Shown here piece after piece: positions 8,432-16,860 of a stretch of DNA of 64,000 nucleotides; the first letter of the stretch is position 1; the number at the start of each line of letters is the position of its first letter. The DNA comes from Desulfarculaceae bacterium (lineage in GTDB: Bacteria; Desulfobacterota; Desulfarculia; Desulfarculales; Desulfarculaceae), in NCBI GenBank assembly GCA_021737145.1, contig JAIPEN010000003.1, positions 124,001 through 188,000 on the forward strand, in the 5' to 3' direction. The notes below the pieces were generated by a model. That model had not been told where the DNA came from. It made no database searches and saw only the letters and a program-made list of their open reading frames with translations. The position numbers were made by a program, and so were the translations under genes.

Positions 8432-8992
8432 TTATAATTTGCCGATATTCATATTATGGGTATGATTAATAAAAATCCTTAATAGTAAGGCCTCTAATTT
8501 GTCTCTCATTACCTTATCTGATATTTTATACAGAGAGTACCGATGACAAATTTCTTTGAGTTTGGGTTTTGAATTTACCAAAGGATCCCCGAGTCGGACA
8601 TCCACCGATATTTGCCTGTTCAGAGTTTGCCAAACCTCGCTATAAAAATTTTTTGCTTTTCCGATGTATTTGGCGTTACCTTCAGCGTCAAATAAAATGT
8701 ATACTCCAGCCTTCTTTGGTATGTCTTTTTGTTGTAATGGAATAGGCCCGATTTCAACAAGAGGCTCAACACTTTCCCAAACCGCACGTATAGCGATAGC
8801 CTGTGTGCAGGCTTTGAGCACTTTCTCGCCAGGGACGGAAGTTCCAGAGAGATAGTTTGTTATATTCGGTGTTTTCCTACCGCAGGCTTGCGCAAAATCT
8901 TTTTTAGCTCTATATTTATATCCAAACATATCTCTCAAACTATTAATAAATTCTACGCCTTTAATTTTGCGCCCCTTTTTAACTGCCGCCAT
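8432..8992 (-). CDS. HTH plus GIY-YIG nuclease-like protein in an AT-rich island
   Basis: 186 residues with base composition far below that of the neighbours. About residues 12-70 look like a helix-turn-helix of the Xre/Cro kind (KKDFAQACGRKTPNITNYLSG). About 93-186 carry the GIY-YIG fold marks: AGVYILF, then KYIGKAKNF, a candidate catalytic Glu in KLEALLLRIF, and a terminal NMNIGK resembling the N-x-GK end of GIY-YIG domains. Start is preceded by AGGGGG five bases away. Product could be a self-regulated DNA-binding nuclease or an inactive GIY-YIG regulator. AT-richness points to transfer. The fusion is not one I recognise as a named family. Confidence 0.6.
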   Translation of the reverse strand: MAAVKKGRKIKGVEFINSLRDMFGYKYRAKKDFAQACGRKTPNITNYLSGTSVPGEKVLKACTQAIAIRAVWESVEPLVEIGPIPLQQKDIPKKAGVYILFDAEGNAKYIGKAKNFYSEVWQTLNRQISVDVRLGDPLVNSKPKLKEICHRYSLYKISDKVMRDKLEALLLRIFINHTHNMNIGKL

Positions 8993-9011
8993 TTGAACCC
9001 CCTAAATTAAA

Positions 9012-9030
9012 AGTAGTTTCGGAAACAACT
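9012..9030. promoter_or_regulatory. Imperfect palindrome, likely operator of the HTH/GIY-YIG gene
   Basis: AGTAGTTTCGGAAACAACT is symmetric around the central G at 9021 apart from one position pair (GTTTC at 9016-9020, GAAAC at 9022-9026, AGT/ACT at the ends). It is 20 bases upstream of the start of a gene whose product has a helix-turn-helix, so autorepression is plausible. No experiment supports this. Confidence 0.4.
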
Positions 9031-9145
9031 TGCACTTAACCGACAAGTAAGGCCATTTAAAACCTGAACACATTAAATAGCCTCTCTCGGTAGCAACCAA
9101 ACAATGGGCAAATAATTGCATGCCAATGCAATATCCATCCTGACC

Positions 9146-10015
9146 TCACTTGCCCTTGATCAGCGATTCAATGACCTTTTGCAGCTGCTCCCGGCTCTGG
9201 GGCTGGCAGGGAGGCGGGCTCCAGGCGGGCGCGAACACCGGCGGGGCGTTCTCCTCGCCCAGCAGGTTCACGGTCTGAGTGATCTGGCTGCGGGTGGTCT
9301 TGCCCTTCTTGTCGGTCACCGCCTGCCTGACCCGCTTTTTCAGGATGGCTCCCTTGACCTCGGCCAGCCCCTGCTTGATCAGGCGGTCGATCGCGCCGTG
9401 CCCGGCCAATAGGGGCGCATCCACCAGCCAGTCCCGCAGCAGGGAGGGTTGCACCTGTTGGCAGGCCCACACCTCTATGTCCCGGGTGATGCGGTACTCC
9501 CAGGAGGAAAAGAGAAGTTTGGCCTTGAAGCCGAAGCTGACCCGATAGGTGTAGCGCCAGGTGGGCAGGCCCAGCATGGCCTCCCCCGGCTCCTCGCTCA
9601 GCTTGCGGAACTCCGGGGCCTCGATCTTCAGGCCGGCCCAGCGCTTGAGCTTGTGGACGTATCCGCTGATCACCGCGGCCATGTCCTGGTCGGTCCACCG
9701 CGCGCACTCGCCCTGGGCGGGATCGATGGCGTACCAGCTTTTCCCCTGGTCCCGGGTGAGCAGAAAGCTTCCCGCGCGGGAGTTGGGGGGCTGACTGGAC
9801 TTCAGGACATACTGGGCCATGTCGCCCTGGCTGGAGAGCACCAGTTGGTGGGTCTGGGCGGGCTCGCCTTCCCGCTGTATCTCCAGGGTCATGTGGGTCA
9901 CCCGGGCGGCCCGGGCCGCGCCGGGCGACAGCACCAGGCACAGGGCCGCCAGGGCCAGGCCCAAGGCCGCGCCCCGGCAGGGCCCCGAAAACCATCGCGT
10001 CAAACAGCCGGGCAT
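9146..10015 (-). CDS. Exported protein of unknown function
   Basis: 289 residues. A signal peptide is clear: positively charged start, hydrophobic run (about 15-31) and an AxA-type cleavage site (GAARA-ARV, about residue 36). The mature part has short beta-like segments (THMTLEIQREG, MAQYVLKSSQ, SFLLTRDQGKSWYAID) reminiscent of lipoprotein-like or DUF4412-type periplasmic folds, including one D-x-G-K-x-W-Y motif and two cysteines. I do not recognise the family. It probably acts in the periplasm. It is a lone gene on the minus strand with its own promoter candidate and sits downstream of the metF terminator. Confidence 0.65.
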   Translation of the reverse strand: MPGCLTRWFSGPCRGAALGLALAALCLVLSPGAARAARVTHMTLEIQREGEPAQTHQLVLSSQGDMAQYVLKSSQPPNSRAGSFLLTRDQGKSWYAIDPAQGECARWTDQDMAAVISGYVHKLKRWAGLKIEAPEFRKLSEEPGEAMLGLPTWRYTYRVSFGFKAKLLFSSWEYRITRDIEVWACQQVQPSLLRDWLVDAPLLAGHGAIDRLIKQGLAEVKGAILKKRVRQAVTDKKGKTTRSQITQTVNLLGEENAPPVFAPAWSPPPCQPQSREQLQKVIESLIKGK

Positions 10016-10044
10016 CGCTCCCCCTCCCCTGAGATGAGAGCCTC

Positions 10045-10074
10045 ATTATGGCAGGCGGCGCGTGGCCAGGCCAA
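10045..10074 (-). promoter_or_regulatory. Promoter candidate for the exported protein
   Basis: On the minus strand TTGGCC (10074-10069) and CATAAT (10050-10045) are separated by 18 bases, 30 bases upstream of the ATG, which is preceded by an AGGGGAGGGGG ribosome site. Confidence 0.35.
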
Positions 10075-10088
10075 GCCCGGCCAGCTAT

Positions 10089-10116
10089 AAAAAAGAGGGA
10101 GCCTCGAAAGGCTCCC
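10089..10116 (-). terminator. Rho-independent terminator of the hdrA-mvhD-metVF operon
   Basis: Minus strand: GGGAGCC, six-base loop, GGCTCCC, then TCTTTTTT. It lies 33 bases after the metF stop. Confidence 0.85.
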
Positions 10117-10148
10117 CCTGTATGGGCTATGTATGGGCGGCTTGGAGG

Positions 10149-11075
10149 CTAGTCAACCTCGGGCCGGGGCAGCAGGCCCGCGCCCTCGATGATCTCCTTG
10201 GCGCGGTGCTCCCACTCGATGGCCATGACGTGCACTCCGGACACGCCCTCCAGCTCCTTGAACTCCTCGATCTGCTCGATGGCGATCTTGATGCCCTCGG
10301 CGGCCTGCTCCTTCTTGTCCACCCCCTTGAGCCGCTTGACGATGTCGGCGGGCACGTCCATGCCGGGCACGAACTTGGCCATATAGTTGGCCATACCCAC
10401 CGACTTCATGGGGGTCACCCCGGCCAGGATGTAGCACTTCTCGTGCAGGCCCTTGTCCACGGCCCGTTTCATGAACTCGCGGAACTTGTCCATGTTGTAG
10501 ATGCACTGGGTCTGGACAAAGTCGGCCCCGGCCGCGATCTTCTTGGCCAGGCGGGGCACCCGGAACTCGAAGGGATCGGCAAAGGGGTTGGAGGCCGCGC
10601 CGATGAAGATCTCGGGCGCACCGTCCAGGTCCTTGTCGTTCAAAAACTTCTTCTCGTCGCGCATCTTCTGAAAGGCGGCTAAAAGCTGCACCGAGTCCAG
10701 GTCGTAGACGTTCTTGGACTCCGGGTGGGAGCCGAAGCGCTGGTGGTCGCCGCTCAGGCACAAGACGTTCTTGATCCCCAGGGCGGTGGCCCCCAGGATA
10801 TCGGCCATCAGGGCCAAACGGTTGCGGTCGCGGCAAACCATCTGGTAGTTGGGCTCCAGGCCCTCGTCGATGAGAATCTTGCAGGCGGCCCAGGAGGCCA
10901 TGCGCACCACCGCGGTCTGGTTGTCGGTGATGTTGACCGACTCCACGATGCCCTTGAGGAAACCGGCCTTGTGGCGCACCTCCTCGACATTGTTGCCCAT
11001 GGGCGGACCAAGCTCACCGGTGACCGCGAAGTGGCCCGCGGCCAGGACTTTCTCCAGATTGCTACCGGCTTTCAT
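10149..11075 (-). CDS. metF: Methylenetetrahydrofolate reductase, catalytic subunit
   Basis: 308 residues, TIM-barrel MTHFR. Visible marks are the N-terminal TGELGPPMG strand, SVNITDNQTAVVRM (the strand with the catalytic Glu/Asp region and folate-facing residues), LCLSGDHQRFGSHPE and GADFVQTQCIYN. It interconverts 5,10-methylene- and 5-methyl-tetrahydrofolate in the methyl branch of the acetyl-CoA pathway. I chose ATG 11075, which overlaps the metV stop (ATGA) and gives the standard family N-terminus; a longer reading would add 24 unlikely residues. As the last gene of hdrA-mvhD-metV-metF, it is probably the catalytic core of a multi-subunit ferredoxin- or pyridine-nucleotide-linked MTHFR. 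Confidence 0.92.
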   Translation of the reverse strand: MKAGSNLEKVLAAGHFAVTGELGPPMGNNVEEVRHKAGFLKGIVESVNITDNQTAVVRMASWAACKILIDEGLEPNYQMVCRDRNRLALMADILGATALGIKNVLCLSGDHQRFGSHPESKNVYDLDSVQLLAAFQKMRDEKKFLNDKDLDGAPEIFIGAASNPFADPFEFRVPRLAKKIAAGADFVQTQCIYNMDKFREFMKRAVDKGLHEKCYILAGVTPMKSVGMANYMAKFVPGMDVPADIVKRLKGVDKKEQAAEGIKIAIEQIEEFKELEGVSGVHVMAIEWEHRAKEIIEGAGLLPRPEVD

Positions 11076-11740
11076 TGCTTCAGATCCTCCCTGACCCGCT
11101 GGCGGGGTCCGCCGTCGCGCGCGGTGAGCCAGTTCTTGTTGGGCCACACCTGTTCCAGCTCATCCAGCCGGCCCATGGCGTCCATCTTCTTGACGATCTG
11201 GTCCCACACGCAGGGCACATCGGGGCTGATCTCGCAGTTGCCGCTGGCCGAACCGCCGCAGGGCCCGTTCATCAGGCTCTTGGAGCACCGGGCGATGGGA
11301 CACAGCCCGCCGAAGTTGTGCACCAGGCAGTTGCCGCAGCTCTGGCAGCGCTCGGTCCAGACTCCGTGTTCCAGGGCCCCGCCGATAAAGGTGGTGTTGA
11401 TGCCCGGAAACACCCGCGCGCCGGGAAAGCGCTCGGACACGAACTGGGGCCCCACCCCGCAGGCGATGGAGATGATGGCGTCGTAGTTCTCGGCCACCTC
11501 GGCCAGCTCCTCGATGTACTCGGGGTCGCACTGGCGCTCCAGGGTCATCTCTTCGATGCCGGGGGCCTGGCCGTTCTTCTTGCGGGCGATGCGCAGGGTG
11601 GAGGCCAGGATTCCCACCTCCTTCTCGCCGCCCACGTTGCAAACGGTCACGCATCCCCGGCAGCCCAACACCAGGACCTTTTCACGGCCCTCGATCATGG
11701 CCAATATTTCTTCCAGAGGCTTGCTGTCACCTACGATCAT
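11072..11740 (-). CDS. metV: Methylenetetrahydrofolate reductase accessory subunit MetV
   Basis: 222 residues of the MTHFR C-terminal zinc/Fe-S family. Conserved cysteines appear in VLGCRGCVTVCNVGG (about 25-39), SIACGVGPQ (about 91-99), and a dense cluster CQSCGNCLVHNFGGLCPIARC, with further cysteines in GPCGG, NCEIS and PCVWD. MetV binds MetF and carries zinc and Fe-S centres that bring electrons to the MetF flavin, as in acetogens such as Moorella. Translationally coupled to metF. Its place between mvhD and metF supports an electron path HdrA - MvhD - MetV - MetF. Confidence 0.9.
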   Translation of the reverse strand: MIVGDSKPLEEILAMIEGREKVLVLGCRGCVTVCNVGGEKEVGILASTLRIARKKNGQAPGIEEMTLERQCDPEYIEELAEVAENYDAIISIACGVGPQFVSERFPGARVFPGINTTFIGGALEHGVWTERCQSCGNCLVHNFGGLCPIARCSKSLMNGPCGGSASGNCEISPDVPCVWDQIVKKMDAMGRLDELEQVWPNKNWLTARDGGPRQRVREDLKQ

Positions 11741-11783
11741 CGTGACTTCCCTTCCTGGTCAACATGAACTTGCCGCGGCCGGA

Positions 11784-12215
11784 TCAAGCCGCCTTGGCTT
11801 TGGCCACCGGGCTGGGGCCCAACTCGGCGATGCGCTCGGTGAACTCGTTGGCCACCTGGGCGAATCGTGGTCCCTCGGCCGAGCTCATGTTGTACATCTC
11901 GATGCGTTCGGGCTCGATGCCCAGGGACTCCAGAACCTTCTTAACATACTCCACCTTGCGGCGGGCCTTGTAGTTGCCGGTCAGGAAGTGGCAATCGCCC
12001 TCCATGCAGCCGGCCACATAGACCCCGTCGGCCCCGTCCTCAAAGGCCTTGAGCAGATGCAGGATGTCCACCCGCCCGGAGCAGGGCAGTTGGATGACCC
12101 GGATATCGGTGGGGTACTGCAATCTCATCGAACCTGCCAGGTCCGCGGCTGAGTATGCTCAGTACTGGCAGCAGAAAGCTACGATTGTGGGTTCGAAGCT
12201 TGCGCTCAAGTTCAT
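11784..12215 (-). CDS. mvhD: MvhD-like hydrogenase/heterodisulfide reductase iron-sulfur subunit, selenocysteine-containing
   Basis: The frame is continuous from ATG 12215 to the stop at 11784 except for one TGA at 12161-12159. Read as Sec it gives 143 residues beginning MNLSASFEPTIVAFCCQY-U-AYSAADLAG. In ordinary MvhD proteins this segment is FCC-x-W-C-x-YAGADLAG-like, so the TGA falls exactly where a conserved cysteine ligand of the [2Fe-2S] cluster sits. The rest is normal: PCSGRVD (about 46-52), VYVAGCMEGDCHFLTGN (about 66-82). MvhD passes electrons between HdrA and a partner, here MetV/MetF. A SECIS-like hairpin follows the TGA. GAGGAGG abuts the ATG; the TTG two codons later is an alternative start with better spacing. 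A gene caller that stops at TGA would report only residues 30-143. Confidence 0.88.
12124..12153 (-). promoter_or_regulatory. Bacterial SECIS-like hairpin behind the mvhD TGA
   Basis: In mRNA sense, CGGACCU (12145-12139) pairs with AGGUUCG (12135-12129) in seven pairs including one G-U, around the loop GGC (12138-12136). An outer helix CUCA/UGAG (12153-12150 with 12127-12124) encloses it across an internal loop. The apical loop begins about 20 bases after the TGA, within the range used by bacterial SelB. Fold drawn by eye. Confidence 0.65.
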
Positions 12216-12297
12216 CCTCCTCTTTGGGGGCCTTCCGCGCGGAGCGCGGGTAACTCGCGAAACCGGGCCCGGGCCAAGAGCCGGAGCCCGCTTGTCT

Positions 12298-15200
12298 CTA
12301 ACCCATTGCCGCCTTTTCCTTGGCCAGGATCTGGGCGTCGGTGAAGTGTTGCAGGGTGATGGCCTTGCCCGGGCACTCGGCCGCGCAGGCGCCGCAGCCG
12401 TAGCACTGGGCCACCTCGATCTTGGCCGCGCCGTCGACGATCTTGGGCACCCCGTAGGGGCAGGTGCGCACGCAGGTCAGGCACACCGAGCACTTGTTGG
12501 GATCCACCGTGGCCACCACTCCGCCCACGCGGATGAGGTTCTTGGCCAAGACGGTGAGGGCCCGGCCGGCGGCCGCGTTGGCCTGGGCGATGGCCTCGTC
12601 GATGGGCTTGGGATAGTGGGCCAGGCCGGCCTGGTAGATGCCCTCGGTGGCGAAGTCCACCGGCCGGAGCTTGGCGTGGGCCTCCAGGAAGAAGCCCTCG
12701 GAGTTCAGCGGGGTCTTCATGGCCTCGGCCAGCTGGGTCACCTGGTTGGGCACGATGGCCGCGGCCAGCACCAGACGGTCCACCTCGAAGCTCACCGGCA
12801 CGCCCAGCACGTGGTCCGTGGCGGTGACCAGGATCTTGCCGTCCCCGGCGCTGACCTGGGGCTTGTCGTCAATCTTGTAGCGGATGAACAGCACCCCGGC
12901 CTCGCGGGCCCGCTTGTACAGGTCCTCGCGGACTCCGTAGGTGCGGATGTCGCGGTAGAGGATGTACACCTGGGCCTCGGGGTTGGACTCCTTGACCTTG
13001 ATGGCGCTCTCCACCGAGTGGGTGCAGCACAGGCGGGAGCAGTAGGGATGCTCCGGCTCGCGGGAGCCCACGCACTGGATGAAGCCCACCGACTCCCAGC
13101 TCTTGGGGGCGTCTGGGTTGCCCCGCAGCTCCATGTCCAGCTCCAGGGAGGTGACCACCCCGTCGTTGTCGCCGTAGAGGTACTCGCTGGGCCGCAGCTC
13201 GTGGCCGCCGGTGGCCAGCACCACCACCCCGTGCTCCACCACGGTCTCGCCGCCGCCCGAGGCGCTGATGGTGCTCACGTAGTTGCCCACGAAGCCCTTG
13301 AAGGCGGTGAGCTCGCTCTCCAGGTGCAGGGTGATGCTCTTGTTGTCCTGGACCAGGCTGACCAAATCGGCCAGATAGGGGGCCACGTCCTCGCCCTTCC
13401 AGGAGTTCAGGAGGTAGCGGGCGTTGCCGCCCAGCTCGCCCGTCTTTTCCACCAGATGCACCGGGTAGCCGGCCGAGGCCAGGTTGAGCGCGGCCACCAT
13501 GCCGGCCACGCCGCCGCCCACCACCACGCCGACCTTGTTGAGCGGCAACTCCACCTGGTGCAGGGGCTCGATGAGCGCGGCCTTGGCCACGGCCATGCGA
13601 ACCAGGTCCTTGGCCTTGTCCGTGGCCTTTTCGGGCTCGCCCTGGTGCACCCAGGAGTCCTGGTCGCGGATGTTGGCCATCTCGAACAGATACTTGTTCA
13701 GGCCGGCCTCGCGGATGGTCTCCTGGAACAGGGGCTCGTGGGTGCGGGGGCTGCAGGAGGCCACCACCACCCGGTTGAGGTTGTGCTCCTCGATCTTGTC
13801 CTTGATCTTGTTCTGGGTGTCCTGGGAGCAGGTGAACAGGTTGTCGTCCACAAAGGCCACGAAGGGCAGAGTGGCCGCGTACTCGCGCACCGCGGGCACG
13901 TCCACCACGCCCCCGATGTTGATGCCGCAGTTGCACACGAACACCCCCACCCGGGGCTGCTCCTCGCTGATGTCCTTTTCCAGGGGATAGGTGAGTTCCT
14001 TGGTCAGGGTCCCCCGGCTCTCGGCGATATCCAGGCTGGCCACGCAGGCCGCGGCGCTGGCTTCCATCACCGCCTGGGGGATGTCCTTGGGGCCGGCAAA
14101 GGCGCCGCAGGCGAAGATGCCTTCCCTGCTGGTGCCCACCGGGGCGAAGGAGCTGGTCTCGGTGAAGTTGTAGCCGGTGAGGTCGATGCCCAGGCGGTGG
14201 GCGGTCTCGATGGCCTCTGGACCGGTCTGCAGGCCCACCGACAGGACCACCATGTCGTAGTCCTCGGTAATGGCCTCGCCGTTTTCGGTGACGTACTCGA
14301 TGCGCAGGCGGTCGCCATCCACCGGGTCGACGCTGTGCACCCTGGAGCGGATGAAGCGCACCTTCTTTTCGTCCTCGGCCCGGTCGTAGTACTTCTCGAA
14401 GTCCTTGCCGTAGGTGCGCATGTCCATGAAGAAGATGGAGGTTTCCAGATCGCCGGAAGCATGCTCCTTGGCGATCACCGCCTCCTTGATGGCGTACATG
14501 CAGCACACCGCCGAGCAGTAGCCGTTGTCGCAGTGGTTGATGTCGCGGGAGCCCACGCACTGCAACCAGGCGATCTTCTTGGGCTCCACCCCGTCGCTGG
14601 GGCGCTGCAAATGGCCCTGATAGGGGCCGGAGGCGCTGAGGATGCGCTCGAACTCCATGGCCGAGACCACGTTGGGGTGGCCGGCGTAGGAGTAGGTGTC
14701 GAACAGGGTGGGGTCAAAGGAATCGAAGCCCGGCGCCAGGATCACGCTGCCCACGTTGAGGGTCATCTCGCTGGCGGTCTGTTCGTGGACCGGGGCCTTG
14801 GCCTTGCAGGCCTCCACGCACTGGAAGCACTCGCAGCACACCCCGCAGTTGAGACAGCGGTCGCCCTCGGCCTGGGCCTGCTCGGCCTGGAGGCCCAGCT
14901 CGAACTGGTCGAAGTCGCCCTTGCGGGCCTCGGCCTCGCGGAGCTCCATGTGGGCCCGGGGCGCGGTGGCCATGTCCAGGGGGATGGGATTGAACTCCTG
15001 CTCCTCTTCGGGGCGCAGGGTGGGCTTGATGCGGCCCTCGGCCAGATCCTGGCCCTCGAACTGGCGCAGCATGCTGCGGGCGGCCTCGCGGCCGGCGGCC
15101 ACGGCGCCGATGGCGATCCAGGGGCCGGTGACCGCGTCGCCGCCGGCGTAGACCCCTTCCAGGTTGGTGGCGGTGGTCACCTCGTCGGAGGCGATGGTGC

Positions 15201-16722
15201 CGCGCGGGGTCAGCTCCAGGCCGTGGTCCTCGCCCAGCCAGGAAAGGTCGGTGCGCTGGCCGATGGCGGTGATGATCAGGTCCGCGTCCAGCTCGATGGT
15301 GTCGGACTCGTCGAACTCGGGCGCGAAGCGGCCCTCTTGGTTGAACACCCGGGTGCACTGCTTGAGCACCAGGCCGCTGGCCTTGTTGCCCTCGGCCTTG
15401 ACCTCCAAGACACCCCGGCGGTGCACGAACTTGATACCCTCTTCCTCGGCCTCGGTGATCTCCCAAGGGCTGGCCGGGCACTCCTGCTCGGACTCCAGCA
15501 TGACCATGGTCACGTCGGTCGAGCCTTGCCTGAGAGCGGTGCGGGCCGCGTCCACGGCCACGTTGCCGCCGCCCACCACGATGACCTTGTCACCCTTGGC
15601 GGTCTCGTTGCCCAGGCTCACGTCCTGCAAATAGTCCAGGGCGGCCACCACCTGCTCGCTGTCTTCGCCGGGCGCGCCCAGCTTGAAGCTGGCCGGAGCG
15701 CCCACGCCCAAAAACACCGCGTCGTGGTCGTCGCGCAGGTTCTGGAAGGTGAGGTCCCCGCCGATGGGGGTGTTGAGCTTGATCTCCACCCCCAGGCCCT
15801 TGATCATGTCCACCTCGGCCTGCAGCACGTCCATGGGCAGGCGGTAGGAGGGCACCCCGGTGGCCAGCGCGCCGCCGGCCACGGGCAGGGCCTCGTAGAT
15901 CACCGGCTTCACCCCGGCCCGGGCCAGGTGGTAGGCGCAGGACAGGCCGGCCGGTCCGGCTCCCACGATGGCCACCTTTTCGCCGCGGGGCTCGCACTCG
16001 GGCTGGGGAACGTTGCCCACGCCCACCTCGTCGGCCACGAAGCGCTTGATGTCGCGGATGGCGACGGCCTCGTCCACCTCCATGCGGCGGCAGGAGTCCT
16101 CGCAGGGATGGGGGCAGATGCGGCCGATGACCCCGGGCAGGGGCAGGTCCTTCATTATGATGTTCAAGCTCTCGGCGAAGTTGCCGGTCTTGGCCATCTG
16201 CACGTAGCCCTGCACGTTCAGGTTGGCCGGGCAGGCCACCAGACAGGGGGCCCGGTCCAGCTTGGTGATGGAGTAGGCGTTGGGGAAGGCCTGGGCGTAG
16301 CGCTTGAAGGTGGCCTTGCGGTCGCTCAAGCCCTGGTCGAACTCGTTGGGCACCGACACGGGACAGGCCTCGATGCAGTCGCCGCAGGCGGTGCAGGCCT
16401 CCATGTCCACGTAGCGCGGCTCCTGGTGCACCTTGATCTCGAAGTCACCGGCCTCGCCCGAGATGGCCTGCACCTCGGCCTGGGTGATGATCTCGATGTT
16501 AAGGTGACGGCCGCACTCCACCAATTTGGGGGAGATGATGCACATGGCACAGTCGTTGGTGGGGAAGGTCTTGTCCAATTGGGCCATGCGGCCGCCGATG
16601 GCCGATGTCTTTTCCACCAGGTACACGTAGTACCCCGCGTTGGCCAAATCCAAAGATGCCTGCACGCCGGCTATGCCGGCGCCGACCACCATCACCGCCC
16701 CGACCTTCTTGCTTTGCGCCAT
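12298..16722 (-). CDS. hdrA: Giant HdrA-type flavin oxidoreductase with inserted NfnB/GltD-like module
   Basis: 1474 residues, roughly twice a normal HdrA. Domains in order: HdrA FAD-binding start (GAGIAG, 14-19) with Cys 58, 61 and 70; a CxxCxxCxxxCP ferredoxin motif (110-120); from about 160 a GltD/NfnB-like stretch (PCLVACPANLNVQGY, ICPHPCEDSC, GAGPAGLS about 254-261, GGGNVAVDAA); a cysteine-rich segment (CLNCGVCCECFQCVEAC); an HdrA-like part with CVGSRD and YCSAVCC; a VCNCGINIGG start of a second HdrA unit with its own FAD site (GGGVAG about 1069-1074) and CVGSREPEHPYCSRLCC; and two [4Fe-4S] motifs (about 1411-1450). Up to three flavins are expected, so electron bifurcation is plausible. 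HdrB and HdrC are not in this window. First gene of the mvhD-metV-metF operon. Confidence 0.9.
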   Translation of the reverse strand: MAQSKKVGAVMVVGAGIAGVQASLDLANAGYYVYLVEKTSAIGGRMAQLDKTFPTNDCAMCIISPKLVECGRHLNIEIITQAEVQAISGEAGDFEIKVHQEPRYVDMEACTACGDCIEACPVSVPNEFDQGLSDRKATFKRYAQAFPNAYSITKLDRAPCLVACPANLNVQGYVQMAKTGNFAESLNIIMKDLPLPGVIGRICPHPCEDSCRRMEVDEAVAIRDIKRFVADEVGVGNVPQPECEPRGEKVAIVGAGPAGLSCAYHLARAGVKPVIYEALPVAGGALATGVPSYRLPMDVLQAEVDMIKGLGVEIKLNTPIGGDLTFQNLRDDHDAVFLGVGAPASFKLGAPGEDSEQVVAALDYLQDVSLGNETAKGDKVIVVGGGNVAVDAARTALRQGSTDVTMVMLESEQECPASPWEITEAEEEGIKFVHRRGVLEVKAEGNKASGLVLKQCTRVFNQEGRFAPEFDESDTIELDADLIITAIGQRTDLSWLGEDHGLELTPRGTIASDEVTTATNLEGVYAGGDAVTGPWIAIGAVAAGREAARSMLRQFEGQDLAEGRIKPTLRPEEEQEFNPIPLDMATAPRAHMELREAEARKGDFDQFELGLQAEQAQAEGDRCLNCGVCCECFQCVEACKAKAPVHEQTASEMTLNVGSVILAPGFDSFDPTLFDTYSYAGHPNVVSAMEFERILSASGPYQGHLQRPSDGVEPKKIAWLQCVGSRDINHCDNGYCSAVCCMYAIKEAVIAKEHASGDLETSIFFMDMRTYGKDFEKYYDRAEDEKKVRFIRSRVHSVDPVDGDRLRIEYVTENGEAITEDYDMVVLSVGLQTGPEAIETAHRLGIDLTGYNFTETSSFAPVGTSREGIFACGAFAGPKDIPQAVMEASAAACVASLDIAESRGTLTKELTYPLEKDISEEQPRVGVFVCNCGINIGGVVDVPAVREYAATLPFVAFVDDNLFTCSQDTQNKIKDKIEEHNLNRVVVASCSPRTHEPLFQETIREAGLNKYLFEMANIRDQDSWVHQGEPEKATDKAKDLVRMAVAKAALIEPLHQVELPLNKVGVVVGGGVAGMVAALNLASAGYPVHLVEKTGELGGNARYLLNSWKGEDVAPYLADLVSLVQDNKSITLHLESELTAFKGFVGNYVSTISASGGGETVVEHGVVVLATGGHELRPSEYLYGDNDGVVTSLELDMELRGNPDAPKSWESVGFIQCVGSREPEHPYCSRLCCTHSVESAIKVKESNPEAQVYILYRDIRTYGVREDLYKRAREAGVLFIRYKIDDKPQVSAGDGKILVTATDHVLGVPVSFEVDRLVLAAAIVPNQVTQLAEAMKTPLNSEGFFLEAHAKLRPVDFATEGIYQAGLAHYPKPIDEAIAQANAAAGRALTVLAKNLIRVGGVVATVDPNKCSVCLTCVRTCPYGVPKIVDGAAKIEVAQCYGCGACAAECPGKAITLQHFTDAQILAKEKAAMG

Positions 16723-16860
16723 AAGATATCGTCCTTAACAAGCGGTTCTCCGCCAGGCCCAGCGCCAGGCGGTTCAGTGGCCGATCACCTGAGGCAGGGA
16801 TCTTGCCACCTTGTGAAAATCATCATTATTTCCCTCGGAAAGTTACCAGATTCCGTCGAT

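Noticed and set aside
11076-11147. 24-residue N-terminal extension of metF
   Set aside because: It lies within metV, is Arg-rich, and the ATG at 11075 matches family N-termini and the ATGA overlap.
12159-12161. mvhD TGA as a sequencing error or pseudogene
   Set aside because: The frame is intact on both sides, conserved residues flank the codon, it falls exactly on a cysteine position known to be replaced by Sec in relatives, and a SECIS-like hairpin follows. Not excluded absolutely.
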